64,000 nucleotides of DNA, taken from positions 2,356,001-2,420,000 of the forward strand of contig NZ_MWFK01000002.1 of assembly GCF_002078175.1 (NCBI RefSeq). The letters run 5' to 3'. Source of the stretch: Streptomyces sp. M41(2017). Lineage in GTDB: Bacteria; Actinomycetota; Actinomycetes; Streptomycetales; Streptomycetaceae. Made by a program: the position numbers and the translations under genes. This document shows positions 32,411 through 43,468 of this stretch, piece by piece. Under the pieces are notes generated by a model. The model was given only the letters and a program-made list of their open reading frames with translations. It was not told the DNA's origin and did no database searches. Positions within the stretch are counted from its first letter, which is position 1. Each line of letters opens with the position of its first letter.

Positions 32411-35137
32411 TCAGTGGGCCGCGGACTCCCAGTCGGGGCCCGAGCCGACCGACACGTCGAGCGGGGCGCGGAGCTGGACCGCGGACGCCATCTCGCGGCG
32501 CAGCAGCTCCTCCGTCCGCTCGCGCTCCCCGGGTGCGATCTCCAGGACGATTTCGTCGTGGACCTGAAGGAGCATGCGGGACGTGAGGCCCTCCTCGCGC
32601 AGTGCGCGGTCCACGTTCAGCATCGCGATCTTGACGATGTCGGCGGCCGTGCCCTGGATGGGGGCGTTGAGCGCCATGCGCTCGGCTGCCTCCCGGCGCT
32701 GCCGGTTGTCGCTGTTGAGGTCGGGCAGATAGCGGCGGCGCCCGAAGAGCGTCGCCGTGTAGCCCGTGGCACGGGCCTCGTCGACCGCGCGGCGCAGATA
32801 GTCCCGGACCCCGCCGAACCGCTCGAAGTACGTGTCCATCAGCGCACGGGCCTCGCCCGCCTCGATGTTCAGCTGCTGGGAGAGACCGAACGCCGACAGC
32901 CCGTAGGCCAGCCCGTACGACATCGCCTTGATCTTGCGGCGCATCTCCGCGTCGACACCGGACCGCTCCACGGAGAACACCTGGGAGGCCACCGTGGTGT
33001 GCAGGTCCTCGCCGGAGGCGAACGCCTCCAACAGGCCCTCGTCCTCGGACAGATGGGCCATCACCCGCAGCTCGATCTGGCTGTAGTCCGCGGTCATCAG
33101 GGACTCGAAGCCCTCACCGACCACGAAGCCCCGGCGGATCGCGCGGCCCTCGTCGGTGCGCACCGGGATGTTCTGGAGGTTCGGATCGGTCGACGACAGG
33201 CGGCCGGTCGCCGCGACCGTCTGGTTGTACGTCGTGTGGATCCGGCCGTCCGCGGCGATCGTCTTGATCAGGCCCTCGACCGTGACGCGCAGCTTCGCCT
33301 GCTCACGGTGCCTGAGCATGATCACGGGCAGTTCGTTGTCGGTCTGCGCTGCCAGCCAGGCCAGCGCGTCCGCGTCCGTCGTGTAGCCCGTCTTCGTCTT
33401 CTTCGTCTTCGGCAGGGCCAGCTCGCCGAAGAGGACCTCCTGGAGCTGCTTGGGCGAGCCGAGGTTGAACTCGTGCCCGGCCGCCGCGTGCGCCTCCTTC
33501 ACCGCCTGCTGCACGGCGCCCGCGAACATCTGCTCCATGGCCTCCAGATGGGCCCTGTCCGCCGCGATGCCGTGCCGCTCCAGACGGGCCAGCAGACTGG
33601 AGGTGGGCAGTTCCACGTCCCGCAGCAGGTCGGCCGAGCCGACCTCCTGGAGCTTCCCCTCGAACGCCTCGCCCAGGTCGAGGATCGTGCGGGCCTGCGT
33701 CATCAGCGCGTCGGCCTCGGCCCGCTCGTCCGTACCGAAGGCGAGCTGCCCGTCGACCGCGGCGGCCGGCCCCAGCTCGCGCCCCAGGTACTCCAGGGAC
33801 AGCGCGTCCAGTGCGAAGGAACGACGGCCCGGCTTGACCAGGTAGGCGGCGAGCGCGGTGTCCATCGTCACGCCCTCGATGGTCCAGCCGTGCTCGGCGA
33901 AGACCCGCATCGCGCCCTTGGCGTTGTGCAGGACCTTGTGGTGCGCGGGGTCGGCGAGCCACCGCGCGAACGCGTTCTCGTCGGCCGCGTCGAGCTGCGT
34001 GGGGTCGAACCAGGCGGCCGGGCCCGCTCCAGCGGCCAGCGCAACCTCGGCGACGGAGCCGGTGCCCAGCCCCCAGGTGTCGACGGTGGACATGCCGAGG
34101 ACGGCCGTGCCGTGCTCGGCGAGCCACGGCTTCAGCTCGCCCGCGCCCAGCACCGCGCCGTCGACCTCGACACCCGGGGCGGCCGGCTGCTTCTCCTCGG
34201 CCTCCTCCGCACCCGGATCGACCGCCAGCAGCCGCTCGCGCAGCGACGGGTTCCGGATCTCCAGGGTGTCCAGGACCATCGCGAGGGCCGTGCGGTCGTA
34301 CGCGGCGCGCTCCAGGTCGGTGACCGTCCGGGGCAGCTCGACGTCCTTGACCATCTCGGTGAGCCGGCGGTTGAGCTTCACCGCCTCCAGGTGGTCGCGG
34401 AGGTTCTGCCCGGCCTTGCCCTTGACCTCGTCCACCCGCTCGACGAGGTCCGCGAACGAACCGAACTGGTTGATCCACTTCGCGGCCGTCTTCTCGCCGA
34501 CGCCGGGGATGCCCGGCAGGTTGTCCGACGGGTCGCCGCGCAGCGCCGCGAAGTCCGGGTACTGGGCGGGCGTCAGTCCGTACTTCTCGACGACCTTCTC
34601 CGGGGTGAACCGGGTCAGCTCGGAGACGCCCTTCGTCGGGTACAGCACCGTCGTGTGCTCGGAGACCAGCTGGAAGGAGTCGCGGTCACCGGTGACGATC
34701 AGCACCTCGAAGCCCTCGGCCTCGGCCTGCGTCGCCAGCGTCGCGATGATGTCGTCGGCCTCGAAGCCGTCGACCGCGAACCGCTGCGCGTGCATCGCGT
34801 CCAGCAGCTCGCCGATCAGCTCGACCTGCCCCTTGAACTCGTCCGGGGTCTTCGACCTGTTCGCCTTGTACTCGGTGAACTCCTCGGAGCGCCACGTCTT
34901 GCGCGACACGTCGAACGCCACCGCGAAATGCGTGGGCGCCTCGTCGCGCAGCGTGTTCGCCAGCATCGACGCGAACCCATAGATGGCGTTCGTCGGCTGG
35001 CCGGTCGCGGTCGTGAAGTTCTCCGCGGGCAACGCGAAGAACGCCCGGTAGGCCAGCGAGTGCCCGTCCATGAGCATCAGGCGCGGGCGGCCCGTACCTG
35101 CGGTCTTCTCGGTCTTCTTCGATGCTGTCTCTGCCAC
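32411..35137 (-). CDS. polA: DNA polymerase I
   Basis: About 908 residues. The N-terminal 5'-nuclease domain (about 20-310) has the LMLMDGHSLAYRAFFALP opening, the acidic cluster VDGFEADDIIATLA and TGDRDSFQLV, and a helix-hairpin-helix (GDPSDNLPGIPGVGEKTAAKWI). The middle 3'-5' exonuclease domain lacks the DEDD catalytic acids, as in other actinobacterial Pol I. The polymerase domain has motif A LMTADYSQIELRVMAHLSED, motif B RRKIKAMSYGLAYG and motif C QVHDEIVLE. Used in Okazaki-fragment maturation and repair. The GTG at 35137 starts VAETASKK, the usual N-terminus; a longer reading begins at 35167. Confidence 0.97.
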   Translation of the reverse strand: MAETASKKTEKTAGTGRPRLMLMDGHSLAYRAFFALPAENFTTATGQPTNAIYGFASMLANTLRDEAPTHFAVAFDVSRKTWRSEEFTEYKANRSKTPDEFKGQVELIGELLDAMHAQRFAVDGFEADDIIATLATQAEAEGFEVLIVTGDRDSFQLVSEHTTVLYPTKGVSELTRFTPEKVVEKYGLTPAQYPDFAALRGDPSDNLPGIPGVGEKTAAKWINQFGSFADLVERVDEVKGKAGQNLRDHLEAVKLNRRLTEMVKDVELPRTVTDLERAAYDRTALAMVLDTLEIRNPSLRERLLAVDPGAEEAEEKQPAAPGVEVDGAVLGAGELKPWLAEHGTAVLGMSTVDTWGLGTGSVAEVALAAGAGPAAWFDPTQLDAADENAFARWLADPAHHKVLHNAKGAMRVFAEHGWTIEGVTMDTALAAYLVKPGRRSFALDALSLEYLGRELGPAAAVDGQLAFGTDERAEADALMTQARTILDLGEAFEGKLQEVGSADLLRDVELPTSSLLARLERHGIAADRAHLEAMEQMFAGAVQQAVKEAHAAAGHEFNLGSPKQLQEVLFGELALPKTKKTKTGYTTDADALAWLAAQTDNELPVIMLRHREQAKLRVTVEGLIKTIAADGRIHTTYNQTVAATGRLSSTDPNLQNIPVRTDEGRAIRRGFVVGEGFESLMTADYSQIELRVMAHLSEDEGLLEAFASGEDLHTTVASQVFSVERSGVDAEMRRKIKAMSYGLAYGLSAFGLSQQLNIEAGEARALMDTYFERFGGVRDYLRRAVDEARATGYTATLFGRRRYLPDLNSDNRQRREAAERMALNAPIQGTAADIVKIAMLNVDRALREEGLTSRMLLQVHDEIVLEIAPGERERTEELLRREMASAVQLRAPLDVSVGSGPDWESAAH

Positions 35138-35307
35138 ACCCCCGATCCTGCCACGGTCCACTGACATCGAGAGCCGCCCCGGCCCCGCGCACCCGCCCCC
35201 GCCCGGAAATCCCCCGGCCCGCCACCGGCGCTGTCGGCGGCGCGTGCGAGGATCGAAGGGCTACCAGGAGACGCACACCGATGTGCGCACGCGAAGGGGG
35301 TCCAGCG

Positions 35308-37587
<2,280 letters not shown>

Positions 37588-37647
37588 GCGTTCGCTCAGT
37601 GAGGGCGGCCACGACGCGGTGGTCCACGACGAACGGAGCAGGACCCG

Positions 37648-38109
37648 ATGGGCGAACAGCACACCCCGACGTTCCCGCAAGAGGTCATCGACGAGTACGC
37701 GGCACTCGGCGTGGACCTGCCCGCCCTCTTCTCCGCGGGCCACCTCGGCAACCGCATGGGCGTCCAGATCATCGAGGCCTCCGCGGACCGCGTCGTCGGC
37801 ACGATGCCCGTCGAAGGCAACACCCAGCCCTACGGCCTGCTCCACGGCGGCGCCTCCGCCGTCCTCGCCGAGACCATCGGCTCCGTCGGCGCCATGCTCC
37901 ACGGCGGCATCACCAAGATCGCCGTCGGCGTCGACCTGAACTGCACCCACCACCGCGGCGTCCGCTCCGGCCTCGTCACCGGCGTCGCCACCCCCGTCCA
38001 CCGCGGACGCACCTCCGCGACGTACGAGATCGTCATCACCGACGAGGACGGCAAGCGCGTGTGCAGCGCCCGCCTGACCTGCATCCTCAAGGACGCACCC
38101 CAGAGCTGA
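37648..38109 (+). CDS. PaaI-type hotdog thioesterase
   Basis: 153 residues, hotdog-fold acyl-CoA thioesterase. Core signature: GHLGNRMGVQIIEASADRVVGTMPVEGNTQPYGLLHGGASAVLAETIGSVGA, where HGG and the following Glu form the active site. HHRGVRSGLVTGVATPVHRGR and ITDEDGKRVCSARLTC complete the fold. Likely hydrolyses aryl- or short acyl-CoA; the pathway is not indicated by neighbours. ATG at 37648 with GGAGCAGGA upstream, 60 bp after the YdeP-type gene, so possibly co-transcribed. Confidence 0.9.
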   Translation: MGEQHTPTFPQEVIDEYAALGVDLPALFSAGHLGNRMGVQIIEASADRVVGTMPVEGNTQPYGLLHGGASAVLAETIGSVGAMLHGGITKIAVGVDLNCTHHRGVRSGLVTGVATPVHRGRTSATYEIVITDEDGKRVCSARLTCILKDAPQS

Positions 38110-38118
38110 CGCGCCCCG

Positions 38119-38144
38119 GCCCGCCGGACCCCGGACCGGCGGGC
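38119..38144. terminator. Terminator after thioesterase gene
   Basis: GCCCGCCGG (38119-38127) pairs with CCGGCGGGC (38136-38144) over an 8-nt loop, 9 bp after the thioesterase stop. Confidence 0.65.
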
Positions 38145-39339
38145 GGACACCGAAGCGTGAGGGGCCACGGCACAGCACCGCGGCCCCCCACGACCGGAAC
38201 GCCCGCCGAGCACTCCCGGACCGCCGCCGGAACTCCTCCAACCCCCCTGGGCCGCCGGCCCGTTGACGCAGCGGTCCACTCGGGCACGGCCCGCGACGCG
38301 ACCGGCACCGGGCCCGTCGAGCCGCCGCCCCGGACGCGCCGGCCGCCCCCGCCAAGGCACGCCCGACGACCTGCCGACGTCGAACCCCGCACACCCCGGC
38401 GCCCGTTGGGCCGCTCTCCCCCGTGCACCGGCGCCTCTCCCGCCGTCGCGACCGCAACCATCGGCCGCACCACCCCGCGATCCTCCCCGGCCATTCCCCA
38501 CCGAGCCCCGCGCCGTGACCCGCCGACACCACCGCCCCGTACCGCAAGGGCCGTGCACCGCACCCCACTTCGCACCGCCTCACGGCCGGCGCCGCCCGCG
38601 ACAGCCCCCTCACCGTCCGCCAAATCGGCTCCGGGCACGCCGAGTTGACCGCCTCCATCCCTCCCCGGCTGCCACGGACAGTGAGGGCGGCCGCGCCCGG
38701 GCCGATCACCGTCCGCGTCTCCGTATACGAGGGCGCCACGCTCCGGCCCGCCCTCGGCCTCCCCCGCCTCGGCCTGCTCATCAGCAACAGGACCGCACAG
38801 CAGCAGCAAAGTTTTCTCCTCGGCGGCACCCACCCTCGCGCCCCGCGGAGCGCCCCGCACGCCCTCCACCGCCCCAACCCGCCCTCCCCCGCGTCCACTT
38901 CACCTGGACGAGGGACCCCCAGCGATCTCACACGGCGGTAACACTCGGTTACCTCTGCCGTAACGAATCAATGCGCGCACCGCGAGCCGCCGCACCTCAC
39001 GCCCCCGGCACGACTCCGCCCCGACACCTCCCCCACACCTGCCGCCCCCCGCCACGAACCCGGATCAGGGCGTTCTCACCATGCGAACACGCAGTCACCA
39101 CCGACCCGCACACCGAAATGCTCCGATCGTCCGCCCCGCCCCCGCGAGAGCAGCCCCCGCATAACAAGAGCGTCACAGCCTTCCCCACGCTCCTGCCCAC
39201 TCCCCCTACCTGCGCTTATAGTCACGGCCAGTCACCGCGCCGCCGGGCGCGTCTACTGCACGGCCCTGCTACATCCAGTACGGCCCGGCGAGACACACGG
39301 CCCCCACCCTGGGGTGCCGCGCCAGGGAGAGGATTCAAC
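38145..39339. other. 1.2-kb region without a convincing gene; upstream control region of the liv operon
   Basis: No open frame here has a credible protein or start. The plus strand is strongly C-rich (for example 32 C against 13 G in 38521-38580), which creates long meaningless frames. Two signals are visible: an inverted repeat GGTAAC-actcg-GTTACC at 38937-38953 followed by a third half-site GTAAC at 38960, and a TATAGT -10-like box at 39217-39222, about 120 bp before the liv binding-protein gene. A long leader or small RNA is possible. Confidence 0.45.
38937..38964. promoter_or_regulatory. Triple GTAAC operator-like cluster
   Basis: GGTAAC and GTTACC form a 6-bp inverted repeat (38937-38942 and 38948-38953), and a further direct GTAAC (38960-38964) lies 7 bp on. 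This spacing of half-sites is typical of a multimeric regulator site. Target and regulator are unknown. Confidence 0.4.
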
Positions 39340-40563
39340 GTGCGACAGCGTTCCATGGTCATACTCACCGCCGTGCTCACTACGGGAGCACTCACGCTGA
39401 CCGCCTGCGGCTCGCGCGACGACGACGGCGACAGCAAGGACAGCGGCAAGAAGACCGAGATCATCATCGGCGTCGACGCGCCGCTGACCGGCCAGAACTC
39501 GGCCACCGGCCTCGGCATCCAGGGCGGTGTCCAGATCGCGGTCAACGACGCCAACAAGAACAACACCGTGCCCGGCGTGACCTTCAAGGTCCAGGCCCTC
39601 GACGACAAGGCCATCCCGGCCCAGGGTCAGTCGAACGCCACCCAGCTCGTCCAGAACGACAAGGTTCTCGGCGTCGTCGGCCCGCTCAACTCCGGTGTCG
39701 CGACCCAGATGCAGCAGGTCTTCGCCACCGCCAACCTGGTCGAGATCTCGCCGTCCAACACGGCCCCCGAGCTGACCCAGGGCAAGAACTGGCAGACCTC
39801 CAAGTCCCGCCCGTTCAAGACCTACTTCCGCACCGCCACCACCGACGCCCTCCAGGGCGGCTTCGCGGCCGACTACGCGTACAACACCCTGAAGAAGCGC
39901 AAGGTGTTCGTGGTCGACGACAAGCAGACCTACGGCGCCGGCCTGGCCAAGCTCTTCAAGGCCGGCTTCACCAAGTCCGGCGGCAAGGTCGCGGGCGAGG
40001 ACCACGTCAACACCGGCGACACGGACTTCTCGGCCCTCGTCACCAAGATCAAGAACTCCAAGGCCGACCTCGTCTACTACGGCGGCCAGTACGACGAGTC
40101 CGAGAAGCTGACCAAGCAGCTCAAGGACGGCGGCGCCAAGGTCCCGCTGTTCGGCGGCGACGGCATGTTCAGCGACACCTACATCCAGACCGCCGGCAAG
40201 ACCTCCGACGGTGACCTCGTCACCTCGGTCGGCCAGCCCGTCGACTCCCTGCCCTCCGCCGCGGACTTCATCAAGAAGTACAAGGCCTCCGGCCTCAAGG
40301 GCGACTACGGCACGTACGGCGGCTACTCCTACGACGCCGCCACCGCCATCATCAAGGCGATCGGCGCCGTCGTGAAGGACGGAAAGGTCCCGGACGACGC
40401 CCGCGCCAAGATCGTCGCCGAGGTCCAGAAGACCAAGTTCGACGGCATCGCCGGCCCCGTCTCGTTCGACGAGTACGGCGACACCACCAACAAGCAGCTC
40501 ACCGTCTACCAGGTCGTCGACGGCAAGTGGAAGGCCGTGAAGAGCGGCACGTTCAGCGGCTGA
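39340..40563 (+). CDS. Branched-chain amino acid ABC transporter, substrate-binding lipoprotein
   Basis: 407 residues. Lipoprotein signal VILTAVLTTGALTLTACGS with lipid Cys near residue 25. Periplasmic-binding fold type I (LivJ/Leu-Ile-Val class): IIIGVDAPLTGQNSATGLGIQGGVQIAVNDAN, VLGVVGPLNSGVATQMQQVFA, SPSNTAPELTQ, FFRT-like YFRTATTDALQGGFAADYAYN, KVFVVDDKQTYGAGLAKLF. It captures leucine, isoleucine, valine or related solutes at the membrane face. The GTG at 39340 follows GGAGAGG. First gene of the liv-type operon; an internal hairpin follows it. Confidence 0.93.
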   Translation: MRQRSMVILTAVLTTGALTLTACGSRDDDGDSKDSGKKTEIIIGVDAPLTGQNSATGLGIQGGVQIAVNDANKNNTVPGVTFKVQALDDKAIPAQGQSNATQLVQNDKVLGVVGPLNSGVATQMQQVFATANLVEISPSNTAPELTQGKNWQTSKSRPFKTYFRTATTDALQGGFAADYAYNTLKKRKVFVVDDKQTYGAGLAKLFKAGFTKSGGKVAGEDHVNTGDTDFSALVTKIKNSKADLVYYGGQYDESEKLTKQLKDGGAKVPLFGGDGMFSDTYIQTAGKTSDGDLVTSVGQPVDSLPSAADFIKKYKASGLKGDYGTYGGYSYDAATAIIKAIGAVVKDGKVPDDARAKIVAEVQKTKFDGIAGPVSFDEYGDTTNKQLTVYQVVDGKWKAVKSGTFSG

Positions 40564-40585
40564 TCAGCACCACCCCGGGCCACCA

Positions 40586-40626
40586 GGCGGTTCGGTCACC
40601 CAGGGCCACGGCCCGACCGAACCGCC
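40586..40626 (+). terminator. Intra-operon attenuating hairpin
   Basis: GGCGGTTCGGTC (40586-40597) pairs perfectly with GACCGAACCGCC (40615-40626), and an inner GGGCC/GCCC pairing extends the stem. It sits 22 bp after the binding-protein stop and 130 bp before the permease genes. Probably partial termination or mRNA stabilisation, giving more binding protein than permease. Confidence 0.75.
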
Positions 40627-40755
40627 GTCCCGGTCCACACCACCGGGACAGGCCCCCGCACCACCCCCGGGCCGCGCGGCCATGACCACACGTCACCGCG
40701 CGGCCCGCTCCATACGCCCTGCCCAACCTCTCCCCACCCACATGGAGGCCATGCG

Positions 40756-41688
40756 GTGAACACCCTGCCGCAGCAGCTGGCCAACGGGCTGTTCCTCGGC
40801 TCGATGTACGGGCTGATCGCCATCGGCTACACGATGGTGTACGGCATCGTCCAGCTCATCAACTTCGCCCACGGCGAGATCTTCATGACCGGCGGCTTCG
40901 GCGCACTCACGGTCTACCTCTACGTTCTGCCCAACGGCACATCCATGTGGATAGCCCTCCCCGCGATGCTGATAGGCGGCGGAATCGTCTCCGTCCTCAT
41001 CGCCGTCGGGGCCGAACGCTTCGCCTACCGACCACTGCGCGGAGCACCACGCCTCGCCCCGCTCATCACGGCCATCGGCCTGTCGCTCGCCCTCCAGCAG
41101 CTCGTCTTCAACTGGTACCCCGAGGCGAAGAACGACATCAAGTTCCCGCAGCTCCCCTTCGGGCCCGTGCACATCGGCTCCGTCAGCATCCAGAGCGGCA
41201 GCGTCTTCGTCATCATCGCCGCCCCCCTCTGCATGGCGGCCCTCGCCCTGTTCGTCAGCCTCTCCCGCACCGGCCGCGCCATGCAGGCCACCGCGCAGGA
41301 CCCTGACACCGCACAGCTCATGGGCATCGACACCAACCGCATCATCGTCATCGCCTTCGCCATCGGCGGCTTCTTCGCCGCCGTCGCAGCCGTCTCCTAC
41401 GGCCTGCGCTACGGCACGGTCAAGTACGACATGGGCTTCCAGATGGGCCTCAAGGCCTTCACCGCGGCCGTCCTCGGCGGCATCGGCAACATCTACGGCG
41501 CCATGATCGGCGGCCTCGTCCTCGGCCTCGCCGAGACCATGGCCACCAGCTACATCGACGGCATCCCCGGCATGCAGCAGCTCGGCGGCGGCGGCTGGTC
41601 CGCGGTCTGGGCCTTCGTACTCCTCATCCTCGTACTGCTGTTCAGGCCACAAGGCCTCATCGGCGAACGCGTCGCGGACAGGGCGTGA
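40756..41688 (+). CDS. livH: Branched-chain amino acid ABC permease LivH-type
   Basis: 310 residues, about eight membrane segments. LivH signatures: LFLGSMYGLIAIGYTMVYGIVQLINFAHGEIFMTGGF at the N-terminus, RAMQATAQDPDTAQLMGIDTNRIIVIAFAIGGFFAAVA, and KAFTAAVLGGIGNIYGAMIGGLVLGLAET. The GTG at 40756 has GGAGG upstream. Its stop overlaps the GTG of the next permease by 4 bp (GTGA). Forms the membrane channel with LivM. Confidence 0.94.
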   Translation: MNTLPQQLANGLFLGSMYGLIAIGYTMVYGIVQLINFAHGEIFMTGGFGALTVYLYVLPNGTSMWIALPAMLIGGGIVSVLIAVGAERFAYRPLRGAPRLAPLITAIGLSLALQQLVFNWYPEAKNDIKFPQLPFGPVHIGSVSIQSGSVFVIIAAPLCMAALALFVSLSRTGRAMQATAQDPDTAQLMGIDTNRIIVIAFAIGGFFAAVAAVSYGLRYGTVKYDMGFQMGLKAFTAAVLGGIGNIYGAMIGGLVLGLAETMATSYIDGIPGMQQLGGGGWSAVWAFVLLILVLLFRPQGLIGERVADRA

Positions 41689-43463
41689 GCACCATGGCAA
41701 CCACAGACACCACCCCCGCACGCGGCCTCGTCGCGCTCCCCCGGACCGCCGCCCGCGCCCTCATCGCCGTCGGCGCCGTCGCCACCATCGCCAGCACGTT
41801 CATGTCCTGGACCTACACGGCCGACTTCCCCGGGGACCTCACCTACTACGGCTCCCCCGCCGGCCTCCAGATCCTCGACCTCGTCGCAGGCGCCCTCACC
41901 CTCCTGTTCGCCCTGACCCTCTTCGACGTCCGCGGCCTCGGCTGGCTCAACCCCGCACGCGCCACCCAGCCCGTGCTCCTCGCCACCGCCGCCGCGTTCG
42001 CCGTCAGCTGGTTCAGCGCCATCGCCATCGCCGTCGACCTCAAGGGCCTCGTCGCACTCGACCCCGGCGCCTACGTCGCCGCCGTCGGCTCCGCCATCGC
42101 CCTGATCGGCGCCCTCGCGCTCCCCAAGCCCGGCGACACCTTCAAGGACTTCGTCACCAAGCCCGGACGCATCCCGCCGGCCGCCAAGCTCCCCGCCTGG
42201 GGCGAACGCCTCGTCATCACCGCCGCCACCGCCCTCGCGCTGATCGTCTTCGCGTACGGCGTCGGCGTCGACCCCGACGCCAGCGAAACGTTCCTGGGCT
42301 ACATCCTCCTGGTCGTCTTCGGCACCTGGTCCCTGTTCACCGCGGGACTCTTCGACCGCTTCGCCCAGCTCAACGCCGGCCACAAGGGATTCGCCACCTC
42401 CATGGCCTTCCTCGCCGCCGCGCTCTTCCCCTTCGTCGAGAACAACGAGCACAACTCCAACCTCGGCGTGAACATCCTCGTCGTGGCCACCGTCGCCCTC
42501 GGCCTCAACATCGTCGTCGGCCTCACCGGACTCCTCGACCTCGGATACGTCGCCTTCCTCGGCGTCGGCGCCTACGCCGCAGCCCTCGTCTCCGGCTCCG
42601 AGTTCTCCCGCTTCTCCGGCGTCCAGTTCCCCTTCTGGGCCGCCATGCTCACCGGCATGCTCGCGTCGCTCGTCTTCGGCGTCCTCATCGGCGCCCCCAC
42701 CCTGCGACTGCGCGGCGACTACCTCGCCATCGTGACCCTGGGCTTCGGAGAGATCTTCCGCATCACCGTCAACAACCTCGACGGCACCTCCGGCCCCAAC
42801 CTCACCAACGGCCCCAACGGCATCTCCATGATCCCGGACCTCAACATCTTCGGGTTCAACTTCGGAAGCAACCACGACATCGGCGGATTCTCCCTCGGCC
42901 GCTTCGCGAACTACTTCCTGCTGATGCTGCTCATCACCGCGATCGTCGTCCTCGTCTTCAACCGCGCCGCCGACTCCCGGATCGGCCGCTCCTGGATCGC
43001 CATCCGCGAGGACGAGACCGCCGCCACCGCCATGGGCATCAACGGCTTCCGCGTCAAGCTCATCGCCTTCGCCCTCGGCGCCTCCCTCGCCGGCCTCGCC
43101 GGAACGGTCAGCGCCCACGTCGGCTACAGCGTCAACCCGGCCCCGTACCAGTTCGCCGGCTCCGTGCCCCCGAACTCCGCGTTCCTCCTCGCCGCCGTCG
43201 TCCTCGGCGGCATGGGCACCGTCAACGGGCCGATCCTCGGCGCCACCCTGCTCTACATGCTCCCCGAGAAGCTCAGCTTCCTGAAGGAGTACCAGCTCCT
43301 CGCCTTCGGCATCGCGCTCGTCCTCCTCATGCGCTTCCGCCCCGAAGGCATCATCGCCAACCGCCGCCGCCAGCTCGAGTTCCACGACAGCGACGACACC
43401 ATCCACATCCCCGAACAAGGCCTGCCCGACTCCACCGTCGGCGTCACCAAGGCAGGGGCGTAA
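41685..43463 (+). CDS. livM: Branched-chain amino acid ABC permease LivM-type with long N-terminal membrane extension
   Basis: 592 residues. The C-terminal 330 residues are a standard LivM permease (ILVVATVALGLNIVVGLTGLLDLGYVAFLGVGAYAAAL, TLRLRGDYLAIVTLGFGEIFRITVNN, GRSWIAIREDETAATAMGINGFRVKLIAFALGA, VVLGGMGTVNGPILGA). About 250 additional residues at the N-terminus carry five or six extra membrane segments (e.g. ALIAVGAVATIASTFMSWTYTADFPGD). That makes it longer than E. coli LivM (about 425). The start overlaps livH by GTGA; the ATG at 41694 is an alternative. Confidence 0.92.
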   Translation: MSTMATTDTTPARGLVALPRTAARALIAVGAVATIASTFMSWTYTADFPGDLTYYGSPAGLQILDLVAGALTLLFALTLFDVRGLGWLNPARATQPVLLATAAAFAVSWFSAIAIAVDLKGLVALDPGAYVAAVGSAIALIGALALPKPGDTFKDFVTKPGRIPPAAKLPAWGERLVITAATALALIVFAYGVGVDPDASETFLGYILLVVFGTWSLFTAGLFDRFAQLNAGHKGFATSMAFLAAALFPFVENNEHNSNLGVNILVVATVALGLNIVVGLTGLLDLGYVAFLGVGAYAAALVSGSEFSRFSGVQFPFWAAMLTGMLASLVFGVLIGAPTLRLRGDYLAIVTLGFGEIFRITVNNLDGTSGPNLTNGPNGISMIPDLNIFGFNFGSNHDIGGFSLGRFANYFLLMLLITAIVVLVFNRAADSRIGRSWIAIREDETAATAMGINGFRVKLIAFALGASLAGLAGTVSAHVGYSVNPAPYQFAGSVPPNSAFLLAAVVLGGMGTVNGPILGATLLYMLPEKLSFLKEYQLLAFGIALVLLMRFRPEGIIANRRRQLEFHDSDDTIHIPEQGLPDSTVGVTKAGA

Positions 43464-43468
43464 CCACC

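Noticed and set aside
32261..35164. 967-codon plus-strand open frame over polA
   Set aside because: It is the exact antisense of polA, rich in Arg, Gly, Leu and Val with no domain pattern; an effect of high GC in the third codon position.
38263..39339. Upstream extension of the liv binding protein and small frames in the 1.2-kb gap
   Set aside because: No signal or domain lies before the lipoprotein signal, which has its own ribosome site at 39340; frames in the gap are Pro/Arg/Thr-rich artefacts of C-rich DNA.
41550..43418. 622-codon minus-strand open frame over livM
   Set aside because: Glu/Gly/Val-rich antisense of livM; no homology-like features.
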